Below are positions 47,376 through 57,058 of a stretch of 64,000 nt of DNA, piece by piece. Location: assembly GCA_030055615.1 (NCBI GenBank), contig JASFYN010000002.1:140001-204000 (forward strand), written 5' to 3'. Every line of letters begins with the position of its first letter. The stretch's first letter is position 1. This DNA is from Methanothermobacter sp. (GTDB lineage Archaea > Methanobacteriota > Methanobacteria > Methanobacteriales > DSM-23052). Both the position numbers and the translations under genes were made by a program. The notes under the pieces are model-generated. The model worked only from the letters and a program-made list of their open reading frames with translations, did not search any database and was not told the DNA's origin.

Positions 47376-47720
47376 ATGGTCCAAGAGAGCGAAAAAGAGG
47401 AATTACCATTTGCAAAGGCTGAAGTTGTAAGACTCATGAAGCAACACCTTGACAGTGACAAGATGATAAGAGAGAGAGTCAAGGTTGAAATGAACAAATT
47501 TTTAGGTGAAATATTAGCAAAGGTCTGCAAGGAATTAAACAAGTACCCTTATGCTACAGTGGAATATGACATGTTCAAGGAATGCATTTACCCATATAAG
47601 AACATAGAAAGGATAAACAAGGAAAAAGAGAGGATAATAAAACACTTAGAGGCTATAAAAGCGGACTGTGACTCTCTAGCCATGGATATTGAACGTACAA
47701 TGAAATCACGAGAGGAATGA
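47376..47720 (+). CDS. Histone-fold-like protein with C-terminal helical tail
   Basis: A 114-residue protein. Residues 9-75 align by eye with archaeal histones: [14 protein letters not shown] matches ELPIAPIGRIIK, a long central helix follows ([21 protein letters not shown]), and [12 protein letters not shown] matches the strand-helix KTIKAEDIELAV. Residues 76-114 form a charged helix ([19 protein letters not shown]) absent from normal 66-70 residue archaeal histones. It could be a DNA-binding or a dimerising regulatory protein. The strong TATA box and GGAGGT SD suggest high expression. The alignment is by eye only. Confidence 0.55.
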   Translation: MVQESEKEELPFAKAEVVRLMKQHLDSDKMIRERVKVEMNKFLGEILAKVCKELNKYPYATVEYDMFKECIYPYKNIERINKEKERIIKHLEAIKADCDSLAMDIERTMKSREE

Positions 47721-47725
47721 TGACA

Positions 47726-48280
47726 CTATCTTTCGATTGTTATAAAACCTGTTTTAAGTTTTTTGATTTCTTCACTGGTTAACTTGCGCTTCGAAGCCTT
47801 TGGATGAGCTATGAAGCTTTGACCCATAGGATCTTCCAATATAACCTTAACCTTTTTCTCACCATCCCTAACCTTTTTAAGGTCCTCGAGTAAATTAAGG
47901 GATCTCTCCTGGGCTTTCTCATCCTCGAAAAGTTTTAAAGCCATTTTAACAGCTGCTTGGAATCTTTCGATAACCCCCTCAATATTTGAAATATAAGCTG
48001 TGGACCTTGGCCCTGGCTCCACCTTTAAACCTAGTTCTGGTATTTTTATAGTGGCTGATTGTGATTTAACCACCCTCGCGTTTAAGGTTTCAGATTCAAC
48101 CCATAAAGAGTATCTCATAGGTTCTCCATGATCCAGGCAGAGAACGTCACTGTAACGGTATCCACATTCCTGGCATATAAGCGTTGATTCCATGACCTCA
48201 CCAAAATATGGTATCTTCTCCAAGTGCGTGGTGATTTCCAACGATTTTTGGGCATGACATACTGGACAATCGATTTTCAT
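47726..48280 (-). CDS. ZPR1 zinc-finger domain protein
   Basis: A 184-residue archaeal ZPR1: the zinc finger CPVC...CQEC (residues 5-41), then [37 protein letters not shown] and a helical C-terminal part ([20 protein letters not shown]). Eukaryotic ZPR1 assists eEF1A folding; the archaeal role is not established. It overlaps the downstream kinase gene by 4 bp. Confidence 0.88.
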   Translation of the reverse strand: MKIDCPVCHAQKSLEITTHLEKIPYFGEVMESTLICQECGYRYSDVLCLDHGEPMRYSLWVESETLNARVVKSQSATIKIPELGLKVEPGPRSTAYISNIEGVIERFQAAVKMALKLFEDEKAQERSLNLLEDLKKVRDGEKKVKVILEDPMGQSFIAHPKASKRKLTSEEIKKLKTGFITIER

Positions 48281-49239
48281 TGTTGATCATCTTCTCCTTT
48301 GTATATTAGTCCTTTTTTGTCGAGTTCATGAGTTATCTTAGTGAGACTTTCCTCGTCTGGTGCGCATATTATATGTGAGTGTATGTTATTCGATAATTTG
48401 TAGAGTCTTTCAAGATCCTTTTTTCGTTTAGGATTGCTCTGAAGCCTGTCAAGGAACCTCTGAGCCTCCCTGGGATCATATACATTCACTTCCCTTTTAA
48501 GAGGCTCTGTGAATCCTGGTATATAATAAGCGACATCTACTATTCGTCCACCATACTTTCTAATAACTATATCTATAACTTCAGGTAGCTTATCTACTGA
48601 GTGTTTTAATGTTATCAGTTTGCAACACTCTCTTATGAATGACAGCATCCTTTTTATTGTACAATTTACGCTTTCATTGTCAATCACTGGTACATTATGC
48701 TCCCTCGCCGCTTTCACTAAATGATCGTGTATGATCCTGTTTTCTTTGAAATATTCAAGATGCTTACCCCCTCTTTTGATTTCCATGGCCCTTTTGACGA
48801 ATCTTTCTTTGTGGACTTCCTCATCCGCAGATAATATGAAAAAGTGTATTGAAGCTTCATCCTTGAATTTGGCTATGTCTAAGAGACCTGGGATTAAATG
48901 TACTCCTTCTATTACTATGTCATCCGCATCTTCAATGGCTCTCTTTATAACCTTTTCAATGGCAGGTATGACAAAGGAAGCGTGTTCTTCAAATCCCGCG
49001 CTTACCAGCGATTTATAGTCTCCGAATCTTTCTTTATCTCTCAAGGCAGTGTAAGCATCAAAGGATGATCTGTGGAGTACTGGAGCATAATCTGGTCCAA
49101 TGATCCCCCTCACAACTTCCCGGATAAAATCTGTTTCTATGAGATGTTTTATATTTAATTCACTGGCTATAGCAGCAGCTATTGTAGATTTGCCTATACC
49201 AGAAGCGCTTCCTATCAATATTACATACGGTTTCCTCAA
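48277..49239 (-). CDS. pgk2: 2-phosphoglycerate kinase family protein
   Basis: A 320-residue P-loop kinase with [10 protein letters not shown] at residues 10-19, [12 protein letters not shown] and [10 protein letters not shown], matching the COG2074 2-phosphoglycerate kinases that start synthesis of cyclic 2,3-diphosphoglycerate, a thermoprotectant of thermophilic methanogens. The kinase core is at the very N-terminus, with no preceding ATP-cone; the C-terminal 80 residues are an extra domain. A related but different phosphotransferase cannot be ruled out. Confidence 0.72.
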   Translation of the reverse strand: MRKPYVILIGSASGIGKSTIAAAIASELNIKHLIETDFIREVVRGIIGPDYAPVLHRSSFDAYTALRDKERFGDYKSLVSAGFEEHASFVIPAIEKVIKRAIEDADDIVIEGVHLIPGLLDIAKFKDEASIHFFILSADEEVHKERFVKRAMEIKRGGKHLEYFKENRIIHDHLVKAAREHNVPVIDNESVNCTIKRMLSFIRECCKLITLKHSVDKLPEVIDIVIRKYGGRIVDVAYYIPGFTEPLKREVNVYDPREAQRFLDRLQSNPKRKKDLERLYKLSNNIHSHIICAPDEESLTKITHELDKKGLIYKGEDDQQ

Positions 49240-49310
49240 TATCCCTACTCTCCAAGGCCAAATATTTAGATGTTTCTGTGCACCTTTTCAGTTTAAAGGG
49301 AAATCCATGT

Positions 49311-49667
49311 TCATGTTAGTAGGTCCTTCACCCTTTCCGCGCTTCTTTTCATTTCGAGCCTTATTAGCCCAAGGTTTATATCAACATCTGTTATAACTGC
49401 AAGTATGCCTTCACCAGCATCGATCATCAATGTTTTACCCCTGCTGCCCTCTATTGTCACCTGTTCAAGTGGTTCCTGTTGGATCTCCTCAGCTGATCTC
49501 TCAGCCGTACCAAATACTGCTGATGCCATTGCAGCTACGAGTTCCGCATCTATACCTGATGGGACTTCGCTCTCAATTATGAGACCATCCTTTCCAACAA
49601 CCAGAGAGCCATTAACACCATTAATTCTACCTAGATCCTTAAGCACCCTTTCAATCATTTCAACCAT
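49311..49667 (-). CDS. Roadblock/LC7 domain protein
   Basis: A 118-residue single-domain roadblock/LC7 protein: [49 protein letters not shown] is the family's conserved first half, and [26 protein letters not shown] the second. Such proteins regulate small Ras-like GTPases such as MglA; no GTPase is adjacent. It lies 71 bp upstream of the kinase gene on the same strand. Confidence 0.9.
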   Translation of the reverse strand: MVEMIERVLKDLGRINGVNGSLVVGKDGLIIESEVPSGIDAELVAAMASAVFGTAERSAEEIQQEPLEQVTIEGSRGKTLMIDAGEGILAVITDVDINLGLIRLEMKRSAERVKDLLT

Positions 49668-49781
49668 ATTACCTATCCCCTAGATTTATATATTCATTAA
49701 CCATTTTATTATTAGGTAAGTACACATAACTAATTAAAGTTTCTATTATCTTCAAACATTAAAATGTTAAGGAGTGATTCT

Positions 49782-50843
49782 TTGTACATCTTATCTTCTG
49801 TAAAAGAACTTCAAAAACTCAACCCATTCATTGTAATAGGCTGTGGTGGTGGAGGAGAAAAATTCGCAAACTTCGAAGGAGTGGAAATAGTAGGATTCGT
49901 AGATGATGATCCATCAAAGCATGGAAAAGAATTCTGTGGCTCCATAGTATCATCAGATCTCCTCGAACTCCTTAAGAAGACACCTGCAAAGAGCGTTGCC
50001 ATAATGTTACCTATTGGAGCTGAAGGAACCGCATTAAAGTATGCAGTCCAGGCAATAAACGAGGGCAAAAATGTTGTAACATCATTCAGATCGCTACCAC
50101 TCGCCGAAAACCAGTCACTGGTAAAATTCGCCCAGGAAAAGAACGTATCAATCCTAGAAATAAGTCCCCGTTTGGATAACGTCCGCAAAGTCATGGGAGT
50201 GGCCCCACCACACTGTACAGAAATCCTGCCAAAAATAAATTACAAACCCAAAACCCCCGTGGTATACATAGGAGGAACTTCACAAGAATGTGGCAAACGA
50301 ACCACCACAAGAATGCTAGGTATCGAAGCCAAAAATAGGGGCATGAAACCAGCGGTAATATCCACAGATGAGATGGGATTAGAGCCACCAATTGATATCA
50401 ACTTCAGGGCAGGCAGCCTTTCTGTAATGGATGTCGCAGCAGCCCTAATGGGGACGATAAAATACATGGAAGAAAAAAAGGATCCTGACATAATTTTCAT
50501 TGAAAGCCAAGCCAGTTTAACAGAAAGAGAAAACCCACATCCCAGGGGATTATCAGCCGCAATCCTAGTAGGATCCATGCCAGATGCATGCATAGTATGC
50601 CACAGGCCCAGACACCCCTACAGGTACCCCAGAGGCATAAAAGAAGAAATAAAAGCAATAGAAGCTGTTGAACCCACAAAAGTTGTGGGCATCTCCTTAA
50701 ATCTGAGAAACATAAATGATTATATAAAAGAAAAATTAATAAGAAAATATGAAAACCAATATAATCTTCCAGTCGCCGATGTAAAAAGGGGGGGCTCCTC
50801 CAAATTATTAGATGCTATCATAGATCACATAGGAGAGATATAA
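49782..50843 (+). CDS. DUF1611 P-loop protein
   Basis: A 353-residue protein with an N-terminal Rossmann-like domain ([32 protein letters not shown]) and a C-terminal P-loop NTPase domain ([28 protein letters not shown]). DUF1611 proteins are related to DgcN-type enzymes in bacteria; the role of the methanogen form is unknown. I start at TTG 49782, five bases after AAGGAGTGAT; ATG 49764 would contain the SD itself. It ends one base before sepF. Confidence 0.72.
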   Translation: MYILSSVKELQKLNPFIVIGCGGGGEKFANFEGVEIVGFVDDDPSKHGKEFCGSIVSSDLLELLKKTPAKSVAIMLPIGAEGTALKYAVQAINEGKNVVTSFRSLPLAENQSLVKFAQEKNVSILEISPRLDNVRKVMGVAPPHCTEILPKINYKPKTPVVYIGGTSQECGKRTTTRMLGIEAKNRGMKPAVISTDEMGLEPPIDINFRAGSLSVMDVAAALMGTIKYMEEKKDPDIIFIESQASLTERENPHPRGLSAAILVGSMPDACIVCHRPRHPYRYPRGIKEEIKAIEAVEPTKVVGISLNLRNINDYIKEKLIRKYENQYNLPVADVKRGGSSKLLDAIIDHIGEI

Positions 50844-50844
50844 A

Positions 50845-51201
50845 TTGCGAGATGTTATAAATTTCTTAAAAGAAACCATGGGCTTGGACGAGGAGGAGAA
50901 AAAAGAAGAAACCGAAACAATTATAGTACCAGAGCATTCTTTTTATGAGATAATATTAATGAAAGCGAAAAACCTCGAAGACATCGATGACGTTCTAGTC
51001 CAGATAACAGAAGAAAAAAACCCAGTAATACTAGACCTAAGCCACTTAAAAAAAGAATCCTTAGAAGATTTCAGAAGAGCGGGGGAAAAAATAAAAAATT
51101 TACGGGAAACAGAAAATGCCGAGGCTATACTATTATGTAAAAATGAAAAAGAGATCATAATCATCACCCCCCCAGAGATAAAACTCATCAAAAAAGAATA
51201 A
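50845..51201 (+). CDS. sepF: Archaeal SepF (DUF552) cell-division protein
   Basis: A 118-residue SepF, the membrane anchor of FtsZ in archaea. Residues 1-14 (RDVINFLKETMGL) form the amphipathic membrane-targeting helix, a charged linker follows, and residues 35-118 are the globular SepF fold (FYEIILMKAKNLEDIDDVLVQITEEKNPVILDLSHL). TTG 50845 starts one base after DUF1611. Its neighbours DUF2226 and MinD fit a division context. Confidence 0.88.
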   Translation: MRDVINFLKETMGLDEEEKKEETETIIVPEHSFYEIILMKAKNLEDIDDVLVQITEEKNPVILDLSHLKKESLEDFRRAGEKIKNLRETENAEAILLCKNEKEIIIITPPEIKLIKKE

Positions 51202-51223
51202 TAGATTCTAAGGGGAGTGGTGA

Positions 51224-52216
51224 ATGGAATTACCAATCACAAAACCATCATACATCTCTTATGGTGATGAAATAGACTTCGATAAATTTTTAGAAGAACT
51301 TGCCAGAAAAAAACATAACGGATTTATCAGAGTCACCCACGCTTCAAGCGAAGGCCATATATTAATCAAAGATGGCATCCCAGTAGCAGCCTCTTATGAC
51401 AGATACATGAAATCAAAGGCCATGAAAAAAATCTTAGAAATCGTTAACAAAATGGACACGATCATAGAACTGTTTGAAGTAAGAGAATCACAAATAGACT
51501 ACATAATAGACATAAACAAGGTATATAAACTTGAACCCACACCAATAAAAGAAGAAACCACACCAACCACAGAAGAAACACCAATAAAAGAAGAAACCAC
51601 ACCAACCACAGAAGAAACACCAATAAAAGAAGAAACCACACCAACCACAGAAGAAACACCAATAAAAGAAGAAACCACACCAACCACAGAAGAAAAAGAA
51701 CATCCAAAAATAACACCAGTAAAAAAAGAAACCACAGAAGAAACATCAACAGAACTTGAAAAAGCTCCCGAAATCGCCGATGAAACAGAAGAAAAAATAA
51801 CAAAACCCCTAAACAGAGAAGAAATAATGAAAAAGTATGGATTGAAGGATATAGACGAAGAAGAAGTTGAAAAAGTCCTCGAAAACTATAAAGGGGGCGC
51901 CATAACTACAATAGATATAGAAAGAGTAGAATTGACTTTAATGAACAAGATAAAAAAATCAATAATAGGAATCCCCGATATAAAAGGTGTTGAAGTTATG
52001 GTTTTCCTAGAAAACATGCCAGAACTTGAAGGAGACATAAAAGTACTTATTGAACGCGAAAACAAAGGATTATTATCCCGTCTAATAGGTGGGACAATGA
52101 AGGAAGAAGAATTAAAAGAACACATTAATGATATAATCGAAATGGAGATCAGAAAGACATTCAGGGGTTATCCTGAAATCATAGAACATTTTAATGTGAA
52201 TATCGAAATACATTAA
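51224..52216 (+). CDS. DUF2226 protein with tandem-repeat linker
   Basis: A 330-residue protein. Residues 1-105 resemble DUF2226/PATAN-like sensor-effector domains ([20 protein letters not shown]...[15 protein letters not shown]). The linker has four exact copies of the 13-residue unit [13 protein letters not shown] and more Glu/Thr/Lys. Residues about 205-330 form a separate globular domain ([20 protein letters not shown]...). DUF2226 proteins are frequent near archaeal motility or division genes; here it stands between sepF and minD, 16 bp before minD. Function is unknown. Confidence 0.7.
   Translation: MELPITKPSYISYGDEIDFDKFLEELARKKHNGFIRVTHASSEGHILIKDGIPVAASYDRYMKSKAMKKILEIVNKMDTIIELFEVRESQIDYIIDINKVYKLEPTPIKEETTPTTEETPIKEETTPTTEETPIKEETTPTTEETPIKEETTPTTEEKEHPKITPVKKETTEETSTELEKAPEIADETEEKITKPLNREEIMKKYGLKDIDEEEVEKVLENYKGGAITTIDIERVELTLMNKIKKSIIGIPDIKGVEVMVFLENMPELEGDIKVLIERENKGLLSRLIGGTMKEEELKEHINDIIEMEIRKTFRGYPEIIEHFNVNIEIH
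51539..51694 (+). repeat. Four exact 39-bp tandem repeats inside the DUF2226 gene
   Basis: Units at 51539-51577, 51578-51616, 51617-51655 and 51656-51694, identical to the base, coding a 13-residue Thr/Glu-rich linker unit. Identity at silent positions points to recent slippage expansion. Confidence 0.95.
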
Positions 52217-52232
52217 ATTCTGGGGGCATAAA

Positions 52233-53012
52233 ATGACAAGAGTCATAACAATCGCTTCTGGTAAAGGAGGAGTTGGAAAGACAATAGTAACGGCCAATTT
52301 AGGAGTTGCACTCGCAAGTTACGGCGAACGTGTAATAGTACTAGATGCAGATATCGCAATGGCCAATTTGGAGCTCGTGCTTGGAATGGAGGGCAAATCA
52401 GTCACCTTACACGATGTACTCGCGGGCAAAGCCAACATAGAGGAAGCTATTTATGATGGTCCAGAAGGTGTGAAGATAGTTCCTGCTGGGATATCATTAG
52501 AAGGATTGAGGAATGTGAAACTAGAACGCTTAGAGGAAGTATTATCTTATTTGGTCGAAGATGCTGATATCTTATTAATTGATGCCCCCGCTGGCCTTGA
52601 AAAGGATGCTATAGCAGCGCTTGCCGCTGCTGAGGAACTTTTACTTGTCACAACTCCTGAGATTCCTTCCATAAGTGATGTTCTTAAGACAAAAATAATT
52701 GCAGATAAGCTAGATGTTAAGATCATAGGTGTTGTAGTGAATAGGGAGCAACATGATAAAACCTTCCTAACAGTTGATGAGATCGAAACTATACTAGAAG
52801 TTCCAGTAATTTCAGTTATACCTGAAGATCCTGAAATTAGTAGATCAGCAGCATTTGGAGAGCCTGTAGTTATAAAGAATCCTAAATCACCCGCTAGCAA
52901 TGCTATCATGAAATTAGCCGCTGATCTATTGGGTAAAGAGTTCCATCCAATTGAACCTGATAAGAGAGGTATCATAGCGAAATTAATAGCAGGTTTAACA
53001 GGGCGCAGATAA
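52233..53012 (+). CDS. minD: MinD-family ATPase
   Basis: A 259-residue deviant Walker A ATPase ([16 protein letters not shown], residues 9-24; [25 protein letters not shown]). The C-terminal segment ([12 protein letters not shown]) is a short amphipathic helix of the membrane-targeting kind. Archaeal MinD members position cell-surface or division machinery; there is no MinC or MinE here. It follows the DUF2226 gene and has SD GGGGG before the ATG. Confidence 0.92.
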   Translation: MTRVITIASGKGGVGKTIVTANLGVALASYGERVIVLDADIAMANLELVLGMEGKSVTLHDVLAGKANIEEAIYDGPEGVKIVPAGISLEGLRNVKLERLEEVLSYLVEDADILLIDAPAGLEKDAIAALAAAEELLLVTTPEIPSISDVLKTKIIADKLDVKIIGVVVNREQHDKTFLTVDEIETILEVPVISVIPEDPEISRSAAFGEPVVIKNPKSPASNAIMKLAADLLGKEFHPIEPDKRGIIAKLIAGLTGRR

Positions 53013-53037
53013 ATTTTCCCATGGGTGGGGATTTTTT

Positions 53038-53877
53038 TTGGATATAGTAAGTGTGGGAACCGCCAATATAGATTTCATCCTAAAGGTTCCGTCCTTCGTA
53101 GAGCCTGATACTGAAATGAACATTGAAAAGTTACATCTTTCACCTGGGGGATCCGCCCTTAATTTTGCAATTCATGCCACTAGGAACGGTCTTAAAACAG
53201 GTATAGTAGCAAAGCTTGGTTTGGACTATTTTGGTGATATAATTTATAATAGACTCAAGGATGAAGGAGTCGATATAAAAGGTCTTTCAAGGACCAGTGA
53301 GACTACTGGGATGGCTTTCATAAGTGTGGATAGGACTGGTAGGAGATCTATTTACTCATTTATGGGTGCGAACAAGGAGCTTAAAATTGGAAAAAGGGAA
53401 ATAGATTATATTTCAAAGGCTGATTTAATCCACCTAGGAGGCACATACCTTGAAATAGCATTTCCAGCAGCTGAACATGCAAATCTTCTTTCTTTTGCAC
53501 CTGGAGCTCTCCTTGCAGCTTATGGCATATCCACGTTAAGGCCAATACTCCAGAATACAGATGTTCTTTTTCTCAATGAACATGAACTTAAACTTTTAAC
53601 CGGTAAATCTCCTAAGGAAGGTATTAATCTCCTAATCGATGAGGGGATTCCCTTGATAGTGATAACAAGAGGAAGTAAAGGTGCAGAAGTCCATACAAAA
53701 AAAGATTTGGTTAAATATAAGGTTAAGGAAGTTAAGGCTCTTGACACAACCGGTGCAGGTGACGCCTTTGCCGCGGGTTTTATAGCATCATGGACTAAAG
53801 GTGAAAGTTTAAACTCATGCCTCAAAAAGGCGCACGGATGTGCCCTGAAAAATCTTAAAAAACTAGGTGCAATATAG
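53038..53877 (+). CDS. PfkB-family carbohydrate / nucleoside kinase
   Basis: A 279-residue sugar kinase with the first PfkB motif SPGGSALNFAIHATRNGL and the second DTTGAGDAFAAGF, which includes the catalytic Asp. Methanogen members related to MJ0406 phosphorylate nucleosides such as guanosine or cytidine; the substrate is not predictable. It starts at TTG 53038 after GGTGGGGAT and converges with the TatD-like gene, 54 bp apart. Confidence 0.85.
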   Translation: MDIVSVGTANIDFILKVPSFVEPDTEMNIEKLHLSPGGSALNFAIHATRNGLKTGIVAKLGLDYFGDIIYNRLKDEGVDIKGLSRTSETTGMAFISVDRTGRRSIYSFMGANKELKIGKREIDYISKADLIHLGGTYLEIAFPAAEHANLLSFAPGALLAAYGISTLRPILQNTDVLFLNEHELKLLTGKSPKEGINLLIDEGIPLIVITRGSKGAEVHTKKDLVKYKVKEVKALDTTGAGDAFAAGFIASWTKGESLNSCLKKAHGCALKNLKKLGAI

Positions 53878-53931
53878 TTTTCGGCAAAAAAAGGATTATA
53901 GGTGACATTAAAGTATATTATTGAAGTTAAC

Positions 53932-54687
53932 CTATATTTTAAAGAACTTTTCAGCATTCTTTGAAGATACTTTAAGTATTTCTGAGTCATTGAACCCTTC
54001 AAGGCGCATCTTATGGACTGTTCTTGGCACTGATAGTGGATCTGATGGTGCTGAACTCATATCACTGTTTAACATGAATTTGTCTATACCATATTCTCTC
54101 ATGATCATAACAGCTTCAAATGGTGTCATTTTACCTGGTTGTATGGTGAGTCCAAGCATTGATTCGTGTTTGATGACTTCTTTGATTATCTCAGTATTTA
54201 TGTGATCTATCAATACCCTTGAAGTGTCGATATGATCTTCCATGACTTGGAGTAGGATTTTTGTCATTTTCTTCTTGTTTTTACGGGGTGTGTGTATTAT
54301 CACAGGGATTTTCAGTTTATCAGCTAATTCTAATTGTTCCTTCAAGACTTTTATCTCTACATGGGTTCCTTTTTCAATTCCGATTTCTCCTATGGCCACC
54401 GCACGTTTATCCTTTAGAATTTGTGGTAAATTCTCTAGGACATTTTTATAGTCTCTGGGTATGCTTCTTGGGTGTATTCCTGCTGCTACGTATAATTCGA
54501 TGCCGTTTTCTTTCGCGCGTTTGGCATCTACTTCTAGTAAGCGTTGTATATGTTCAAGGGTGACTGTCGAGACTTTCATTGGTAGGGGATCATGGGCGCA
54601 TGTTATGGTTTTATCTATACCTGCTATTGCCATTTTTTCGAAATCTTCATAGGGTCGTGTGTCTGCGTGTATGTGGGCGTCTATCAT
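53932..54687 (-). CDS. TatD-family metal-dependent hydrolase
   Basis: A 251-residue amidohydrolase-fold protein with DAHIHADTRP, AAGIHPRSIP, AIGEIGIEKG, VIIHTPRKN and LNSDMSSA, the metal-binding motifs of the TatD superfamily. Bacterial TatD enzymes are DNases, but this archaeal group has a shorter, divergent active site. It is the most downstream gene of the glyS operon, 15 bp after glyS. Confidence 0.87.
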   Translation of the reverse strand: MIDAHIHADTRPYEDFEKMAIAGIDKTITCAHDPLPMKVSTVTLEHIQRLLEVDAKRAKENGIELYVAAGIHPRSIPRDYKNVLENLPQILKDKRAVAIGEIGIEKGTHVEIKVLKEQLELADKLKIPVIIHTPRKNKKKMTKILLQVMEDHIDTSRVLIDHINTEIIKEVIKHESMLGLTIQPGKMTPFEAVMIMREYGIDKFMLNSDMSSAPSDPLSVPRTVHKMRLEGFNDSEILKVSSKNAEKFFKI

Positions 54688-54702
54688 CCTATTTTCACCT
54701 TG

Positions 54703-56445
54703 TTAGTTTTGGATTTTATAGTAGTGTGAAAGATCTTGGAATTTTTTCCGTCTTTTCAAGAGGTCTTCCAGGGTCTTTGTGAGCTCTTTTATTGGCATCC
54801 TAACCTGTTTTGTGGTGTTCCTGTCTCTTAAGGTGATTTTATGATCTTTGAGTGATTGGTGATCCACTGTCACCGCGAATGGCACTCCTATTTCATCCAT
54901 ACGAGCGTACCTTCTGCCTATTGTACCTGATGCGTCGAATTCTGCGATGAAACCATTATTTCTAAGATTCTCTTTTATATTTAGTGCTAATTGGACAAGT
55001 TCTTCCTTGTTTATTAAAGGTAGGACTGCAACTTCTACTGGTGCTATATCAACTGGAAAGTTAAAGTAAGTCCTACCATCTTCTTTTTTATATGAATGTA
55101 GTAGGAGTGAATATATTATTCTGTCAATGCCAAAGGATGGTTCTATTACATGGGGGAATATCCTTTCACCTTTTATGGTTTTTTCAACTTTTTTGAATTC
55201 AAGGTCTTCTTCTAATAGGGTGTAGGTTTTATCTAATTCCAGTGTGAATTGGCCGTTTTCTTTAAGTTCTTTTTTGACGATTTTCGGATCCAGACCTTTT
55301 AGGGCTTTTATGATCTTCGCGGCGTCTTTTTTAAATTTTGGACCGATTTTATCCATCTTAGCTTGAATTGTTTCTTTTTTTATTATCTTGGGTTTTTCGT
55401 ATTCTATGAAGACTTTGAGATCTTCTTTGCTGTGTTCACTATGGGATTTGAGGTCGTAGTCTGTCCTGTCTGCTATGCCTATTATTTCGATCCATCCGTA
55501 TCTGTTGGTTTTTATTTCAACGTCCCAGCAGTCGATTGCATAATGGGCCATTTCTGTTGGGAGATGTTGTCGGAATCTTATGACTTCTTCTGGTATCCCT
55601 ATATCGACTAGGAATTTTTTTGCCAACCATAAATGGTATGTTAGAAGTTCACTTGATATTATACCTTTTTCAGCGGCTTCTCCTGCGGTTATTGTTATCG
55701 GTTTTTTGTTTTTTTCTTGGTTTTCTGCTGGGTGGAGTTTTAGTTTTTCTGATTTTATTGTGTGGAATTTTGGGTGTGTCTTCTCTTTAGGGTTTACGAA
55801 TATTTCTGCTTCTGCTTGTGTGAATTCTCTGAGTCTTATGACACCTTGACGGGGTGATATTTCGTTTCGGTAAGCTTTTCCGAGTTGGACAACACCAAAT
55901 GGTAATTTGTTTCTGAAGAATCTTAGGAGTCTTTTGAATGGTGTGAATATGCCCTGGGCTGTTTCGGGTCTGAGGTATCCTATTTTTTTGCCCTTTGCCC
56001 CGATTAGTGTCTGAAACATGAGATTGTAACTCCAGACGTGTGTGAGGTGTCCGCCACAACGTGGACATCTTATCTTTTCATTGGAGATTATCTCTGTGAG
56101 TTTCTGGTTTTCTAGGCCTTCAACATCCCGACCTGTAACTTCTTCGATTATGTGATCTGCTCTGTATACTTCTTTGCATTCTTTGCATTGTGTCATTGGG
56201 TCATTGAAGTGGTCCACGTGGCCTGAAGCTTTAAAAACTTCTTCAGGCATCACTGTGGGTGATTCCATCTCATAGAATCCCTCTTTTATTATGTAGTATT
56301 CTCGCCATTTGTTCATGATCTTATTTTTTAAGAGGGCCCCTAATGGACCGTAATCTACGAATCCTGCCACTCCTGAGTAGATTTCAAATGATGACCATAG
56401 GAATCCTCGTTTTCTCGCGATCTTCATCACTTCTTCGTGGCTCAT
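54703..56445 (-). CDS. glyS: Glycyl-tRNA synthetase (archaeal/eukaryotic homodimeric type)
   Basis: Charges tRNA-Gly. The 580-residue class II enzyme has GFLWSSFEIYSGVAGFVDYGPLGALLKNK at the start (split motif 1), zinc-like Cys pairs (CKEC, CPRC), LRPETAQGIF for motif 2 and a C-terminal anticodon domain (APVEVAVLPL). Length is normal for this type. It lies 2 bp from dcd and begins a polycistron of six or more leftward genes. Confidence 0.96.
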   Translation of the reverse strand: MSHEEVMKIARKRGFLWSSFEIYSGVAGFVDYGPLGALLKNKIMNKWREYYIIKEGFYEMESPTVMPEEVFKASGHVDHFNDPMTQCKECKEVYRADHIIEEVTGRDVEGLENQKLTEIISNEKIRCPRCGGHLTHVWSYNLMFQTLIGAKGKKIGYLRPETAQGIFTPFKRLLRFFRNKLPFGVVQLGKAYRNEISPRQGVIRLREFTQAEAEIFVNPKEKTHPKFHTIKSEKLKLHPAENQEKNKKPITITAGEAAEKGIISSELLTYHLWLAKKFLVDIGIPEEVIRFRQHLPTEMAHYAIDCWDVEIKTNRYGWIEIIGIADRTDYDLKSHSEHSKEDLKVFIEYEKPKIIKKETIQAKMDKIGPKFKKDAAKIIKALKGLDPKIVKKELKENGQFTLELDKTYTLLEEDLEFKKVEKTIKGERIFPHVIEPSFGIDRIIYSLLLHSYKKEDGRTYFNFPVDIAPVEVAVLPLINKEELVQLALNIKENLRNNGFIAEFDASGTIGRRYARMDEIGVPFAVTVDHQSLKDHKITLRDRNTTKQVRMPIKELTKTLEDLLKRRKKFQDLSHYYKIQN

Positions 56446-56447
56446 TA

Positions 56448-57056
56448 TTATCCTCCTTTTTTTGTTCTGAGTTTTCTGAGTTCATAGTCTTCTTTTATTT
56501 TGCTTGTTTCGGGTTTGAGTTGACCCATATATTTGCTTTCCCTTTCAGGGTGTCCGTAGGGTTTTTCTGCTGGTGAGGTCATTGTTTCGAATACTATCTG
56601 GCATACTCTCTGCTTTGGGTAGAGTGCTACTGGCATTTTCCCAATATTTGAGATTTCAAGGGTGATTCTGCCATGGAATCCTGGGTCTATGTATCCTGCT
56701 GTAACGTGCATTGTGATACCGAGTCTTCCGATGGATGATCTTCCTTCTACTCTTGCGACAAGATTGTCTGGTAATCCTATATATTCGTATGTTGTGGCTA
56801 ATGCAAATTCTCCTGGGTGTATTATGAAGGATTCTCCATCTTCTATATGGTATGATTCCATGTAAGATTCTATGTCCCCTGGTTCTTGGGGGTCTATGCA
56901 TGGTTTTCTTATGATCTTGAATCCCTTGAATTCGTTACCTATCCTAAGATCTACTGATGATGGTTGTATTTGTCTTTCAGGATCTTCTAGGGGGTCTATA
57001 ATTATTAAACCCCTCTTTAGATACTTTTTTATGTCATGGTCGCTTAGGATTGCCAT
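56448..57056 (-). CDS. dcd: dCTP deaminase (possibly bifunctional DCD-DUT)
   Basis: Deaminates dCTP to dUTP. The 202-residue protein has QPSSVDLRIGNEF, VEGRSSIGRLGITMHVTAGYIDPGFHGRITLEI and QRVCQIVFE. The catalytic Arg-Ser-Ser-Gly-like stretch reads RSSIGR. In Methanocaldococcus the homologue also hydrolyses dUTP. It is 2 bp from the next gene, DUF1512, on the same strand. Confidence 0.93.
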   Translation of the reverse strand: MAILSDHDIKKYLKRGLIIIDPLEDPERQIQPSSVDLRIGNEFKGFKIIRKPCIDPQEPGDIESYMESYHIEDGESFIIHPGEFALATTYEYIGLPDNLVARVEGRSSIGRLGITMHVTAGYIDPGFHGRITLEISNIGKMPVALYPKQRVCQIVFETMTSPAEKPYGHPERESKYMGQLKPETSKIKEDYELRKLRTKKGG

Positions 57057-57058
57057 AG

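Noticed and set aside
51539-51694. CRISPR array
   Set aside because: The repeats abut without spacers and are in a coding frame.
51462-51803. Minus-strand ORFs rich in Phe, Leu, Trp and Cys
   Set aside because: They are the antisense of the 39-bp tandem repeats in the DUF2226 gene.
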